The position numbers and the translations under genes are program-made. Positions 17,906 through 27,186 of a DNA stretch of 64,000 nt are shown piece after piece. Source of the stretch: an uncultured archaeon (lineage in GTDB: Archaea; Thermoproteota; Nitrososphaeria; JACIWG01); the NCBI GenBank assembly GCA_938034445.1, contig CALHLD010000005.1:62001-126000 (forward strand), in the 5' to 3' direction. The number at the start of each line of letters is the position of its first letter. The stretch's first letter is position 1. The notes under the pieces were generated by a model. It was not told the DNA's origin. It searched no databases and saw nothing but the letters and a program-made list of their open reading frames with translations.

Positions 17906-18892
17906 ATGCAGTACCAATTAAATAGGGTAATCAGAAGATGTGAGTTTTGGAGGGGTCGTCTACTACATTATCTGATGCTTAAACCATCACAATATAATAT
18001 TGAAATGGTCTGTCATTCTTCCTCATACCTTATATCGTGGCTTAACGAGCTTCAAAACTATGATGAAGATGTTTATGAAAAGTATTTGTTGAATGTAAAT
18101 GGCTTATTAAAAAGGGCTGCTGAAGCAATTTTCAACTACTATTATATTAGATGCAAAAAGTTTTCTGTAAACCAAAAATTTTCTAGAAAGTACGTAAGAA
18201 ATGTTAAAATGCTTTTAGACCACATTTATCATGTACTATGGTGCAGCTATTATGCAGAAAATGACTCGTTTATAGAAAATGTGTACAACATCATTGTATG
18301 GGATATAGCGAAAAACCTTCCACCAACCATTTCAATGAAAGATAGAAGGGATAAGCTTGTTGGAAGAAGCCTTTGGGAGCTCCTAATCTATTTCGAAAAA
18401 TTCCTTGATTATGAAATTCCAGATTGGGCGATACAAAAGTTTCAAACAGAAAGTTTGATAAAACCTAAAGTTGCTGAAGAAGAAACCTATAATATCATGG
18501 CTGTCTTAGATGAAATTGAAGAATCTAATCCGAGCATATCCAGTGACCTAGAATATAGAATGTTAAGAAATGAACTTCTCTGGTCAACCGAATTCGGTTC
18601 TAAAGAAAGAAGAAAAATTTTAAAAAAGGTTTTGAGACAAAAGTGTGAATGTGGTCACACATTTAGAATTGTAGAATCTGACCTACTTTTTAACATAAAA
18701 AGTAATAATATAATAATATACGCTAAGTCAGTTTGTAGGAATTGTGGGAAAACAGTTGTTGTAAAAAAGCCTGTTGAAAAAACTAGAATGGAGTTTGAAG
18801 CATTAGATAAGCTTGACGAATACTTGTACAATGTGTACCAGATTTCCTTAATCGATAAGGTTAAAGCAATGATGGAAAAGCAAAGATATTAA
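17906..18892 (+). CDS. Unknown helical protein with C-terminal zinc ribbon
   Basis: About 328 residues from the ATG at 17906 (a TTG at 17885 is in frame). The first 200 residues are helical and rich in Tyr, Trp and Cys with no recognised domain. Near residue 250 there is a zinc-ribbon-like set: KCECGHTF followed some 35 residues later by CRNCGKTVVV, so two CxxC/CxC pairs. The end is charged and helical. I cannot assign a function; a nucleic-acid-associated role is only a guess from the ribbon. Its stop overlaps the convergent metal permease by four bases. Confidence 0.6.
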   Translation: MQYQLNRVIRRCEFWRGRLLHYLMLKPSQYNIEMVCHSSSYLISWLNELQNYDEDVYEKYLLNVNGLLKRAAEAIFNYYYIRCKKFSVNQKFSRKYVRNVKMLLDHIYHVLWCSYYAENDSFIENVYNIIVWDIAKNLPPTISMKDRRDKLVGRSLWELLIYFEKFLDYEIPDWAIQKFQTESLIKPKVAEEETYNIMAVLDEIEESNPSISSDLEYRMLRNELLWSTEFGSKERRKILKKVLRQKCECGHTFRIVESDLLFNIKSNNIIIYAKSVCRNCGKTVVVKKPVEKTRMEFEALDKLDEYLYNVYQISLIDKVKAMMEKQRY

Positions 18893-19716
18893 ACCTTCTT
18901 CCTACTCCTACTATATATTATGGAAACAATATATGAAAAGCTTGCGACTGCAGCAATACTCCCACTACTTGGTAGTCCTGAAATGATTGAAGCCAAAATT
19001 CCGCTGTACCCAAACACTAATGTAATAATAACGGTGTTCAAAAAATATTTCCGAATATTTCTAGAATATTCCTTAGCAATCACAGAAGGCAGCATTATAA
19101 GTGCAAAAACCATTAGGCTTCCAATTGTTTTTGCTGCAAGCCCTCCAGCTAAGCCCATGAAAAAGAATAGGACGTAGTCGTAGAAGGGGACATTAAGGCC
19201 AAGGGCTTCAGCACCCTCTTGATCAAAACATACATAAAGTATTTCACTCTTAAAAATAAAAAGTATTATAGTCCCAAAAAGTATTATTGTGGCTAAACGT
19301 ATCAAATCATCATTGGTCAAAAGTAGAATATCTCCAACCAAGTATCCGTCAACAATAACCTTCAACTCCGCTGGAACGAGAGCCCTAAAAAGTGCATAAA
19401 ATGAAACGCTTATAGCCAACATTCCACCAAGTGCCGCATTTAAAATTTCAGCACCACCATGTCTTCCAGCATAGGCTACAAGCATCGCAGTAAATGAGCT
19501 GAAAAGTATTGCAAAATAAAATGGTTCTACTCCTATATTGAACACATATCCTACAAATACTCCTATTGCTGCTCCTCCAAGAGCAGAATGTGATGCCTCC
19601 GCCGGCAAATATGATACTCCACGTAAAAGTGCAAAACCGCTTGCCAAGCTCATAAAACTTGTTAAAACTATTGCAATATATGCTCTCACAAGAAATGGTG
19701 AAAGAGGGTCAAGCAT
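18889..19716 (-). CDS. Metal ABC importer permease (ZnuB/MntB type)
   Basis: About 275 residues of the ABC-3 permease family, eight or nine membrane helices. Recognised by SLASGFALLRGVSYLPAEASHSALGGAA near the N-terminus, the coupling segment around LGLNVPFYDYVLF, and LMVFALIMLPSVIAKEYS. The ATG at 19716 has AGGTGAT about eight bases upstream and is preferred over the GTG at 19725. It overlaps the end of the ATPase gene by eight bases, and is the last gene of the regulator-binding protein-ATPase-permease operon. Confidence 0.9.
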   Translation of the reverse strand: MLDPLSPFLVRAYIAIVLTSFMSLASGFALLRGVSYLPAEASHSALGGAAIGVFVGYVFNIGVEPFYFAILFSSFTAMLVAYAGRHGGAEILNAALGGMLAISVSFYALFRALVPAELKVIVDGYLVGDILLLTNDDLIRLATIILFGTIILFIFKSEILYVCFDQEGAEALGLNVPFYDYVLFFFMGLAGGLAAKTIGSLMVFALIMLPSVIAKEYSRNIRKYFLNTVIITLVFGYSGILASIISGLPSSGSIAAVASFSYIVSIIYSRSRKKV

Positions 19717-20485
19717 GTGTATCACCTGTGATAACAGTTGGACAAGCTTTTCCTGTTATAACTTGTACAGAAGGTCCATAAATTTGGCATAAGCGCACAT
19801 GGTCTAAAGCTTCTGCTGGTCTTCCAAAGGAAATAATTTTCCTATTTAAAAGCATCACATAATCTGTAAGTTCAGCTAAAGGGTTAATGTCGTGTGTGAC
19901 AACAGCTACTGTAACCTTCTCTGACTTCATTTTACCCAAAAATTCTAGGATCTTTCTCTGATTATTTGCATCGACTCCGTTAAAGGGTTCATCCAATAAA
20001 AGCAGTTTTGGCCTATGCACTATTGCCCTCGCAATTAGAACTCTCTGCTGCTGTCCACCACTCAAATTCGCAAACTTTTCATTTCTGTAATCCCACATGT
20101 CGACAAGCTTTAGGGCGTCCTCAACTCGCCCTCTATCTGTGTTAGTAAAAAATCTTGGAGCCTGCTTTTTTGAAGCAAGCCCCATTCCCACAACATCAAA
20201 TACAGTTAAAGGCACTTCCAAATTTATCTTCTCCTTTTGGGGAACATAGCCTGCCATCCTTCTAACCTCGAAGGGATCTTTTATTGGGTCAACGCCAAAA
20301 ACTCTAACAGTACCAGAATCTGGAACAATTATGCCTAAAAGAACCTTTATCAAAGTAGTTTTCCCGGAACCATTGGGTCCCATTATTGAAAGGAATGATG
20401 ATTCCTCAACTTTGAAGCCTATATCCTCCAGAACTTCCTTGCCGTTTAAACGAACTTTAACATTCTCCAACTCTATCGCGTTCAT
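19709..20485 (-). CDS. Metal ABC importer ATPase (ZnuC/MntA type)
   Basis: 258 residues. Walker A GPNGSGKTT (about residue 36), Q-loop GYVPQKEKI, signature LSGGQQQRVLIARA, Walker B LLLDEPFNGVD and the switch histidine in VVTHDINPL. Drives uptake of Zn, Mn or Fe through the ABC-3 permease. The start overlaps the binding-protein gene stop by four bases (ATGA). Confidence 0.93.
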   Translation of the reverse strand: MNAIELENVKVRLNGKEVLEDIGFKVEESSFLSIMGPNGSGKTTLIKVLLGIIVPDSGTVRVFGVDPIKDPFEVRRMAGYVPQKEKINLEVPLTVFDVVGMGLASKKQAPRFFTNTDRGRVEDALKLVDMWDYRNEKFANLSGGQQQRVLIARAIVHRPKLLLLDEPFNGVDANNQRKILEFLGKMKSEKVTVAVVTHDINPLAELTDYVMLLNRKIISFGRPAEALDHVRLCQIYGPSVQVITGKACPTVITGDTHA

Positions 20486-21507
20486 CTTCCCATCCTCCTA
20501 AAAATCAGTATTAATAAAATGAAATTAAATATTATGGAAATGACTGTCGTTTCAAGAAAAATGTTCGATTGAGAGAGGTTACTGGCTTTTAAACCTGTTT
20601 CAAAAGCTCCAACCTTACCAATATTATATGAAAAAAGGCTTTTAAAATCGTATATTTCAGGCAAATCCAATACTCTAACTGAAATAATCTTTGTCCCTGT
20701 TTCAGAAGCAAGTTTTTCAACATAACTATATAATGGAAGTTCTCTGGCGACTTCGGAAACCATAATATATTTTATGTATCCTTCCATAAGCTGGTTTCTT
20801 AATGTCTCCAGCTTCTGAGGTGATAGCTCCAAATTTTCTTCGCTTCCAGCAAGAACATCTACAACATTTAACCCAAAAGAGTATGCCACATACTGTTCTT
20901 CATAAAATCCGATTAAGACATTTTTTCCAAAAAGCCCCATCTTCTTAGAAGTGTCTAAAGCAAAATCCTGTAACCTGACTACATCATTAACATATTTTAT
21001 AAGATTTTCATTATATTTTTGTGCTAATGAAGGTCTATATTCTGAAATCAATTTTGCAAACTCTTTAGCTATAACTTTAACATTTTCTGGCAGAAGCCAG
21101 TATCCATGAATATTTTTGCCTCCCCCTCCTGGAACATCTAGTAAAATAAGCTCGTTTCCAAGATCCTTTATTGGGTCAAAAACAATCTTACCCCTTTCAA
21201 ACGCGATTTCCTCAAGCTGTTTTTCCCAACCAATATGTCCAGAAGTGACAATAATATCAGCCTTTAAAGCTCTGTCTAATGTAAGGGGATCTAGAGTAAA
21301 GGAGTGAGGTTCAACGTAAGAAGGTAAGAGTACTGTCAAGTTATCCTGTGGCAAAAGAATTGGGCTAATCGCTGTAGCCATTGCAGAAATTGAGACAACA
21401 ACATTCACACCCTCTAAACTTGAAGCATTGGCGTCTGATAAACCAATCTTTGTATACTGAATTGAAAGTATTATAAACATTAAAAGTACACATAATACCT
21501 TCCTCAT
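20482..21507 (-). CDS. Metal-binding lipoprotein-like receptor of ABC importer (ZnuA/MntC type), membrane anchored
   Basis: 341 residues. A signal peptide covers about residues 1-25 and has no lipobox cysteine. Family features: SYVEPHSFTLDP with the first ligand histidine, GHIGWEKQLEE, KNIHGYWLLPENVKVIAKE with the second, and a KLASETGTKIISVRVLD segment near the C-terminal lobe. A C-terminal hydrophobic helix (about residues 315-336) followed by RRMGR would anchor it on the outer face of the membrane, unlike soluble bacterial ZnuA. The start overlaps the end of the regulator gene by four bases. Metal specificity is not fixed by sequence alone. Confidence 0.88.
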   Translation of the reverse strand: MRKVLCVLLMFIILSIQYTKIGLSDANASSLEGVNVVVSISAMATAISPILLPQDNLTVLLPSYVEPHSFTLDPLTLDRALKADIIVTSGHIGWEKQLEEIAFERGKIVFDPIKDLGNELILLDVPGGGGKNIHGYWLLPENVKVIAKEFAKLISEYRPSLAQKYNENLIKYVNDVVRLQDFALDTSKKMGLFGKNVLIGFYEEQYVAYSFGLNVVDVLAGSEENLELSPQKLETLRNQLMEGYIKYIMVSEVARELPLYSYVEKLASETGTKIISVRVLDLPEIYDFKSLFSYNIGKVGAFETGLKASNLSQSNIFLETTVISIIFNFILLILIFRRMGR

Positions 21508-21938
21508 ACTCTTCCACCCTCATGAGAAAAGTGCGGAATCCTTCTTCCATGAACACACTCACATGGATGTCCAAGTTTTGAGCACATGGCATAAACAACT
21601 GTGTCATCGATTTCCTCCATCAAAGACGCCTGGCAGCAAGCATTCTCATTATCTAGCTCAAGAAATTTAGAAAGGTATGTTTCAATAATCCTATGTCTAA
21701 AAACAATTCTTTCAGCCACCCTTATTCCTTTTTCAGTTAACTTAATTGGCCCCCAAGGTTTCCTGTAAACGAGCTCCATTTCCTCAAGCTTTTTTACAAC
21801 CTCGACAGCTGTAGGCATCTTAACTCCAGCCATCATTGCAAGCTCGCCACTAGTGACCTCACCCTGCTCTTCAACAGTTTTCATGTATATTCTTCTCAAA
21901 TATGTTCTCATTTGCTTCGAATACTTTAAATTAGGCAC
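21504..21938 (-). CDS. DtxR/MntR-type metal-dependent repressor
   Basis: 144 residues if started at the GTG at 21938, or 135 from ATG 21911. N-terminal winged helix (about 10-65: YLRRIYMKTVEEQGEVTSGE, then KMPTAVEVVKKLEEMELV), dimerisation domain with metal ligands (Cys/His/Glu in NENACCQASLMEEI and SKLGHPCECVHGRRIP). The C-terminal SH3-like domain of DtxR is lacking, as in MntR. First gene of the metal-importer operon; two palindromes in its promoter (21931-21961) look like its own operator, so it would autoregulate and shut off uptake when metal is plentiful. Confidence 0.88.
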   Translation of the reverse strand: MPNLKYSKQMRTYLRRIYMKTVEEQGEVTSGELAMMAGVKMPTAVEVVKKLEEMELVYRKPWGPIKLTEKGIRVAERIVFRHRIIETYLSKFLELDNENACCQASLMEEIDDTVVYAMCSKLGHPCECVHGRRIPHFSHEGGRV

Positions 21939-21972
21939 ATCCTAACTTAGGGTAAACCTAATTTATAAGTTT
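21931..21972 (-). promoter_or_regulatory. Tandem DtxR-type operator and TATA box
   Basis: Two copies of TTAGG-N5-CCTAA stand side by side: 21931-21945 and 21947-21961, one base apart. TTAGG/CCTAA arms are those of bacterial DtxR/IdeR boxes. A TATA element (minus-strand ACTTATAAATT, about 21961-21972) directly adjoins the second palindrome and places the start site near 21938, inside the operator. Repressor binding would cover the start site. The flavin reductase gene diverges from here (ATG 22001) and may be co-regulated. Confidence 0.75.
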
Positions 21973-22000
21973 TTAATAATAAAATTTTAAACTCTATGCT

Positions 22001-22510
22001 ATGCCTGTGGATTTTAAAAAATTGTTCGCCTTAATTCCTGAAATCTATTCTTCTCTTAAGGAAGATGGTTTGCTTTTAGCGTCAACTGGTAGTGCATGCA
22101 CTGCAAACGTTATGACTATAGGATGGGGCCATATTGGAATATTATGGTATAGACCTTTCTTTATAGCATATATAAGGAAATCAAGGTACACTCACAACCT
22201 TATTGAAGAAACTGGAGATTTTACAGTCAACGTTCCACCGAAGAACTTTAGTCATGTAACAGAATTTTGTGGTACAAAATCTGGGCGATATGTGGATAAA
22301 GTTAAAGAACTGGGCTTAAAGATTGAAGAATCAAAGTTTGTGAAAAGTCCAAGCTTATCTGAGTGTCCCATAACGTTAGAATGTAAGGTTATATTTAAGA
22401 AGGAAGTTGAATCACATGATCTTCCATCGAATATAATGGATGCGTTTTATACGAGAAACGATTACCACACTTGCTACTTTGCTGAAATAGTAAATCTGGT
22501 TACGAGGTAA
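22001..22510 (+). CDS. Flavin reductase-like FMN-binding protein
   Basis: 169 residues of the FMN split-barrel flavoprotein family (flavin reductase-like, FlaRed). The motif ANVMTIGWGHIGILWYRPFF (part of residues 34-55) is characteristic, followed by SRYTHNLIEETGDFTVNVP and FCGTKSGRYVDK. Such proteins use bound FMN for small reductions or electron transfer. It diverges from the metal repressor operon across a shared promoter region holding the DtxR-type operator; regulation by metal is therefore plausible, but not shown. Confidence 0.85.
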   Translation: MPVDFKKLFALIPEIYSSLKEDGLLLASTGSACTANVMTIGWGHIGILWYRPFFIAYIRKSRYTHNLIEETGDFTVNVPPKNFSHVTEFCGTKSGRYVDKVKELGLKIEESKFVKSPSLSECPITLECKVIFKKEVESHDLPSNIMDAFYTRNDYHTCYFAEIVNLVTR

Positions 22511-22592
22511 ATGTACGCTTACATTATTTTTTAGGAAAAGTCTTTTATAAGTTTGTGTATTGAAAGAAAATGATGGATGCTGTTAAATAATG

Positions 22593-23891
22593 TTACTCAG
22601 TTAATTTTTTCCTTTTAAAAGATATTTTCGCTGTAAATATTTTTTCTGTTGTGAAAAGTTTTGCGGCAACGTAAAGTACTATTATTGTAAATAGTATAAG
22701 GTACCCTATGTTTATTAGGACCATCGAATACTCTCCTAACATTATACTTTTTGAAGCAACAATTGTGTGTGTGAATGGAATTAGGTAGATTAGGATTTGG
22801 CTAATCAAGGGTAAAGCGTTTACATCTACAAACATTAGGACAAGTGTAGGTATCAAAATTATGATAAAAATGTAGCTCATTGAAGCCTGTGCACTTCTAA
22901 CATCTTCTGAAAACACAGAAAAGGATACGGCAAGCGCTAATGCTGAAACTATAGACACAAAAAACACTATTCCCATTAATATGTAGCCTAATGGTGTAAT
23001 GTTAATACCTAACGCTGAAAGGTCTATATTCTGCTGTTCACCGAAACCACCCATTAAAGAGCTCATGTAGTAATTGAATCCTAATAAGTATGCTACTGTT
23101 CCTAGAACTGCTACAAAAAGTGAACCGGAAAGCTTTCCAATCAAAATCGTGATCCTATTTACTGGTAATGTCAATAATGTTTCTAAAGTCTTTGTCTCCT
23201 TCTCTAGTGCTATGGAAGTTGAAGCCATGGTCATTACAGAAAACAGCATTATCATAATAACAATCGGCATCATCATTATTTGAAGATAAAGTGTGCCTGT
23301 TACAATTTGTGGAGGAATATTAAGGACACTTCCTCTAAAATATGTATAGTATCCCCCAGCTATTGGATTACTTACAAAGCTTGGGTCCATCGAAGGTATT
23401 TGGCTGGAAATAATTTGAAGGGATAGTACTTTGTTAAAGGATTCAACTATGGACTGAAAGATTGAAGCTTTACCCTGTTCTGTCATAGATAAACTACTTA
23501 ATAGAATGTAAGAAACTATTTCTCCCCTTATTCCTTTAGTAATATTTTGTGATAGTCCTTTTGGTAGCAAGATTATTCCTGACGCGTTTGTTTTCTTAAG
23601 TTCATCGAATGCTAAATTTATGTTCTGAACATATAATGCGGTAATTTTTGCCGCTGGATAATTTTCTATAAAATTTTTGAACGCGCTTGAAACAGGTCCA
23701 TTGTCTTCATTAACAACTATAATTGAAATGTTTTCTAAGCTTTCGCGAGCTGAACCGATTGAAAAATTGAATATTGACCCAAGTATTCCAAACATTATTA
23801 TAGGCATTAATACTGTTCCAACAAGTATCTTAGGATCTCTAAGTAGTTCTTTAACCTCTTTAACTATTAATGTTGTTAACGCATTAACCAT
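22593..23891 (-). CDS. ABC-2 type exporter permease
   Basis: 432 residues. One N-terminal helix (about 20-45), a long extracytoplasmic loop (about 50-200), then five to six membrane helices: the arrangement of ABC-2 type permeases of the NatB/YhaP kind. The sequence VNRITILIGKLSGSLF lies in the cytoplasmic coupling region. It overlaps the ATPase gene by eight bases. The exported substrate (drug, sodium ion, lipid or peptide) cannot be deduced. Confidence 0.88.
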   Translation of the reverse strand: MVNALTTLIVKEVKELLRDPKILVGTVLMPIIMFGILGSIFNFSIGSARESLENISIIVVNEDNGPVSSAFKNFIENYPAAKITALYVQNINLAFDELKKTNASGIILLPKGLSQNITKGIRGEIVSYILLSSLSMTEQGKASIFQSIVESFNKVLSLQIISSQIPSMDPSFVSNPIAGGYYTYFRGSVLNIPPQIVTGTLYLQIMMMPIVIMIMLFSVMTMASTSIALEKETKTLETLLTLPVNRITILIGKLSGSLFVAVLGTVAYLLGFNYYMSSLMGGFGEQQNIDLSALGINITPLGYILMGIVFFVSIVSALALAVSFSVFSEDVRSAQASMSYIFIIILIPTLVLMFVDVNALPLISQILIYLIPFTHTIVASKSIMLGEYSMVLINIGYLILFTIIVLYVAAKLFTTEKIFTAKISFKRKKLTE

Positions 23892-24633
23892 ATTTACTCA
23901 CCTTGATAAAAACGTCTTCAAGATTATTGGAATCATATTTTCTAAATAATTCTTCAGGTGAACCTTCTTCAACAATTACTCCATTATTTATTAAAGCCAC
24001 TCTACTACACAAATATTGTACCTCAAGCATGTTATGGCTTGAAAGTAGGACAGTAACACCATAACTTCTAGCATATTCTTTAATCTCATCCCTAACATAA
24101 CGTGCATAGAACACGTCTAAACCACTTGTTGGTTCATCTAATATAGCAACCTTAGGCCTTATCATTAATGTTCTCGCGACAAGCAGTCTCCTCTTCATAC
24201 CTTTACTATAAGTCTTAATTTTGTCACTTAACCTTTCTTTAAGTCCAGAAATCTTTGCTCCCTCCATAACAAATGATTCAACTTCTTCTCTGTTTCTGGC
24301 ATAAAATGACGCCATAAACCTAAGATATTCTAGGCCACTTAAATTATTGTATGCTCCAGATTCTTCAGGCAAGTAGCTAATAAGTTTTCTAACATTTTCG
24401 GCTTCTGATATAACATCATATCCAAAAACTTTAACATTACCTGAAGTTGGTTTAAGTAATGTTGCAATAATCCTTAATGTGGTCGTTTTACCTGCACCAT
24501 TAGGCCCTATTAGACCAAAAATTTCTCCCTCATTTACCTTTAGATTAAGTCCATTAACCGCCCTTTTTGTTCCAAAAACTCTTATAAGATTAGAAACTTC
24601 AACAGCGGCAACCATTTCCCTTAATCCCCCCAT
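23884..24633 (-). CDS. ABC exporter ATPase (NatA-like)
   Basis: About 249 residues from ATG 24633 (MGGLREM...); ATG 24615 is an alternative and ATG 24702 lies upstream of the promoter. The minus-strand TATA element (24652-24661) is about 25 bases before 24633. Motifs: Walker A GPNGAGKTTTLRI, signature YSKGMKRRLLVAR, Walker B VAILDEPTSGLD, switch histidine LLSSHNML. It pairs with the ABC-2 permease encoded downstream. Confidence 0.9.
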   Translation of the reverse strand: MGGLREMVAAVEVSNLIRVFGTKRAVNGLNLKVNEGEIFGLIGPNGAGKTTTLRIIATLLKPTSGNVKVFGYDVISEAENVRKLISYLPEESGAYNNLSGLEYLRFMASFYARNREEVESFVMEGAKISGLKERLSDKIKTYSKGMKRRLLVARTLMIRPKVAILDEPTSGLDVFYARYVRDEIKEYARSYGVTVLLSSHNMLEVQYLCSRVALINNGVIVEEGSPEELFRKYDSNNLEDVFIKVSKYG

Positions 24634-24707
24634 GAATGTGTTAGCTAACATGCTATAAAAATTGTTTATAAAAAATGGCTTGACAACAGTTATATTCCTC
24701 ATAAAGG

Positions 24708-25766
24708 TTGCTATCTGATGTGAAAGCTCTTTCTATTATAATTCCAACGTATAATGAGCGTGAAAATATCGGCCAGTTGATAGAAAAAATTATTGAATCG
24801 TTAACTGGGATCGATTTTGAAGTAATAGTTGTTGATGATAATAGTCCAGATGGTACTGGCGAGTTTGTTGAACAGTTGTCACATAAACTTAATAATGTTA
24901 AAGTCATCCATAGGCCTGGCAAGCTTGGCTTAAGTAGTGCTATACTTGATGGAGCAAGTGTGGCACAAGGTTATGCCGTTGGCGTCATTGATGCCGACTT
25001 GCAGCATCCTCCACAGCTTTTGAAAGAAATGTTTTCTAAAATTGGAGAAGGCTATGACGTTGTAGTTGCATCAAGGTATGTTGAAGGGGGTGGAATAGAA
25101 GGCTGGAGTTTCACAAGAAAGATCGTTTCAAAGACTGCCTCATTTTTGGCTCATTTGCTACTAAAAAGGTGTAGGCCTGTTAGTGACCCACTATCAGGCT
25201 ATTTCATGTTTAGAAAGGATGTTATTGATGGTGTTAAATTTGAGGCTAAAGGTTATAAGATATTATTAGAAATCTTGGAAAAAGGAAATTATGATAAAGT
25301 TATAGAAGTTCCATACACTTTTAGATCAAGGAGGGCGGGAAAAAGTAAAATGAGATTTAATGAAATATTAAATTATGTTAAGCTTTTGATGAAACTTTCA
25401 GAATATAGGGTTCTAAAGTTTGTAACCGTGGGCCTATCTGGTGTTTTAGTAAATCTCGGCTCTCTCTGGATTTTGGTAACCTTTTTTAGCTTTCCCAAAC
25501 TTTATTCAGCAATTTTCGCCATAGAGTTTTCAATAATCAACAATTTTATTTTAAACGATTTTTGGACTTTCAAGGATAGAAGGTCGGGTAACTTTTTCTA
25601 TCGCCTAATAAAGTTTCATGGCTCGGCATTGGGGCCACTTATAAATTATATAGTTTATGTGCTTCTCCTACTTTTTGGAGTAAACTATTTAATCGCTGAT
25701 GCTATAGGTATTTTATGCGGGTTTGTAGCAAACTATCTTTTCAGTGAATTTATCGTATGGAGGTAG
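24708..25766 (+). CDS. GT2 glycosyltransferase with GtrA-like membrane domain (dolichyl-phosphate sugar synthase type)
   Basis: 352 residues. N-terminal GT-A fold (about 5-230): SIIIPTYNERENIGQLI, VIVVDDNSPDGTG, IDADLQHPP with the metal-binding DxD, SGYFMFRKDVID, and YTFRSRRAGKSKM. The C-terminal third has four membrane helices of the GtrA/DPMS type. It likely transfers a sugar from a nucleotide donor to a polyprenyl phosphate, feeding the PMT-like transferase downstream. Start assigned as TTG 24708; GTG 24720 is equally possible. Confidence 0.9.
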   Translation: MLSDVKALSIIIPTYNERENIGQLIEKIIESLTGIDFEVIVVDDNSPDGTGEFVEQLSHKLNNVKVIHRPGKLGLSSAILDGASVAQGYAVGVIDADLQHPPQLLKEMFSKIGEGYDVVVASRYVEGGGIEGWSFTRKIVSKTASFLAHLLLKRCRPVSDPLSGYFMFRKDVIDGVKFEAKGYKILLEILEKGNYDKVIEVPYTFRSRRAGKSKMRFNEILNYVKLLMKLSEYRVLKFVTVGLSGVLVNLGSLWILVTFFSFPKLYSAIFAIEFSIINNFILNDFWTFKDRRSGNFFYRLIKFHGSALGPLINYIVYVLLLLFGVNYLIADAIGILCGFVANYLFSEFIVWR

Positions 25767-25769
25767 CCT

Positions 25770-27158
25770 GTGTTGTCGAAAAATTTTTTGTTAAAAATCC
25801 GGCAAAATGTTAAAAAAATATCATTTATTGTAATCTTAATTGGAATAATATCGTTTTCGCTCTACACTTATCATATTGCAAGTAGTTTGACTGGAACCAT
25901 AGGCTACACTTCAGACGAATGCTGGTATGTCAGCTCATCAAGAAATATTTTGAGAGAAATATTTCATGTTGAACCTTATTACGTTGACGGTAAGGGCATG
26001 CATCATTACACGATATTTTTTCAATCATTCTATTGGCAAGAAGTTTATGAAACTAGCCTTCAAAATTTTCTTGAACAAGAATATGGTGGAAAAATAATTA
26101 TAAAATATAATAAAACTCCAGCCTTCTCTATCGTAACCGACAAAGTTTTAGATAGAAAACAGTTTTTGAACGAATTTAGGTATGTTAGTATAATTCAAAG
26201 TGGATACAACTATCCTGACAATCAAAACATCGAACATTACATGAATGCTGAGCATCCCCCACTTGTAAAATATCTTATAGGCCTTTCTATGCTAATTTTT
26301 GGAGATAACCCTTTAAGCTGGAAAATACCTGGAATAGCATTAAGTTCACTAACTCTAGCAATATTGTGTCTGATTGTTTACAAAATTTCAAACAATCTAC
26401 TTCTCCCCATATTGGTTATTATATGTGCATTTGCTGACGCAGTATTTGTTGCTATGTCATCTATTGCCATGCTAGACATATATGTCACATTTTTTATTAC
26501 ACTATCCATGTGGTTTGCAGTAAAAGAAAAACATCTATTCTCTTCAATCTCTATTGGACTTGCTGCTTCTGCAAAATTAACTGGCGTGTTTCCTATCTTA
26601 GCCCTATTAACAGTTTTTATTTTATGGAAAATAGACTATATTAAAACTATTGTATACACTTTTATCATCCCCCCTCTTGTTTGGCTTATATCAAACATTC
26701 CATTAATATTGAGTTGGGGGTTTACTAAATGGTATAAGGAACTTGAAAATGGTCTTAAATGGCACATCACATCCCGTCCAGAAGGTCCTCCAACTTCTTC
26801 ACCTTGGGGATGGTTCTATAACGAAAATCCCTTCGCACTACACTTTAACCCTGACCTAGCTGCTAAAGTCAATCCAGTAATCTATATTATGGCCATTATA
26901 TTACTCTTCTTTATACCATACTTATATCTCAAGGTGAATAAAAAGTATGCTATACCATCCCTCTGGTTCATATTCACTTTCTTGGGCTATGTAGGTGTGT
27001 ATGTTTTAGGTAATAGAACATTATACAGCTTCTATGTTATAACATTATCTCCAATGGCATACTTGCTTACTTCGCTGCTTATCCTACATTTAGGAGATTT
27101 TCCAATCTTCTTAGATGCTTTAAAATATTACTTTCAAAGATTGAAGGATTATTTTTAA
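25770..27158 (+). CDS. Membrane glycosyltransferase, PMT/GT39-like
   Basis: 462 residues with about ten membrane helices. N-terminal TM followed by an extracytoplasmic segment with TSDECWYV (the acidic pair used by GT-C enzymes), and NAEHPPLVKYLIGLSMLIFGD, the hallmark EHPPL region of protein mannosyltransferase-like proteins, then the usual run of helices ending cytoplasmically. It would take a polyprenyl-linked sugar and glycosylate protein or lipid outside. GTG start at 25770 has GGAGGTAG at 25759-25766 just upstream, overlapping the stop of the GT2 gene; the two form an operon. Confidence 0.85.
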   Translation: MLSKNFLLKIRQNVKKISFIVILIGIISFSLYTYHIASSLTGTIGYTSDECWYVSSSRNILREIFHVEPYYVDGKGMHHYTIFFQSFYWQEVYETSLQNFLEQEYGGKIIIKYNKTPAFSIVTDKVLDRKQFLNEFRYVSIIQSGYNYPDNQNIEHYMNAEHPPLVKYLIGLSMLIFGDNPLSWKIPGIALSSLTLAILCLIVYKISNNLLLPILVIICAFADAVFVAMSSIAMLDIYVTFFITLSMWFAVKEKHLFSSISIGLAASAKLTGVFPILALLTVFILWKIDYIKTIVYTFIIPPLVWLISNIPLILSWGFTKWYKELENGLKWHITSRPEGPPTSSPWGWFYNENPFALHFNPDLAAKVNPVIYIMAIILLFFIPYLYLKVNKKYAIPSLWFIFTFLGYVGVYVLGNRTLYSFYVITLSPMAYLLTSLLILHLGDFPIFLDALKYYFQRLKDYF

Positions 27159-27186
27159 AAAATAGGTTAGGGTACTGGAACCAGCT

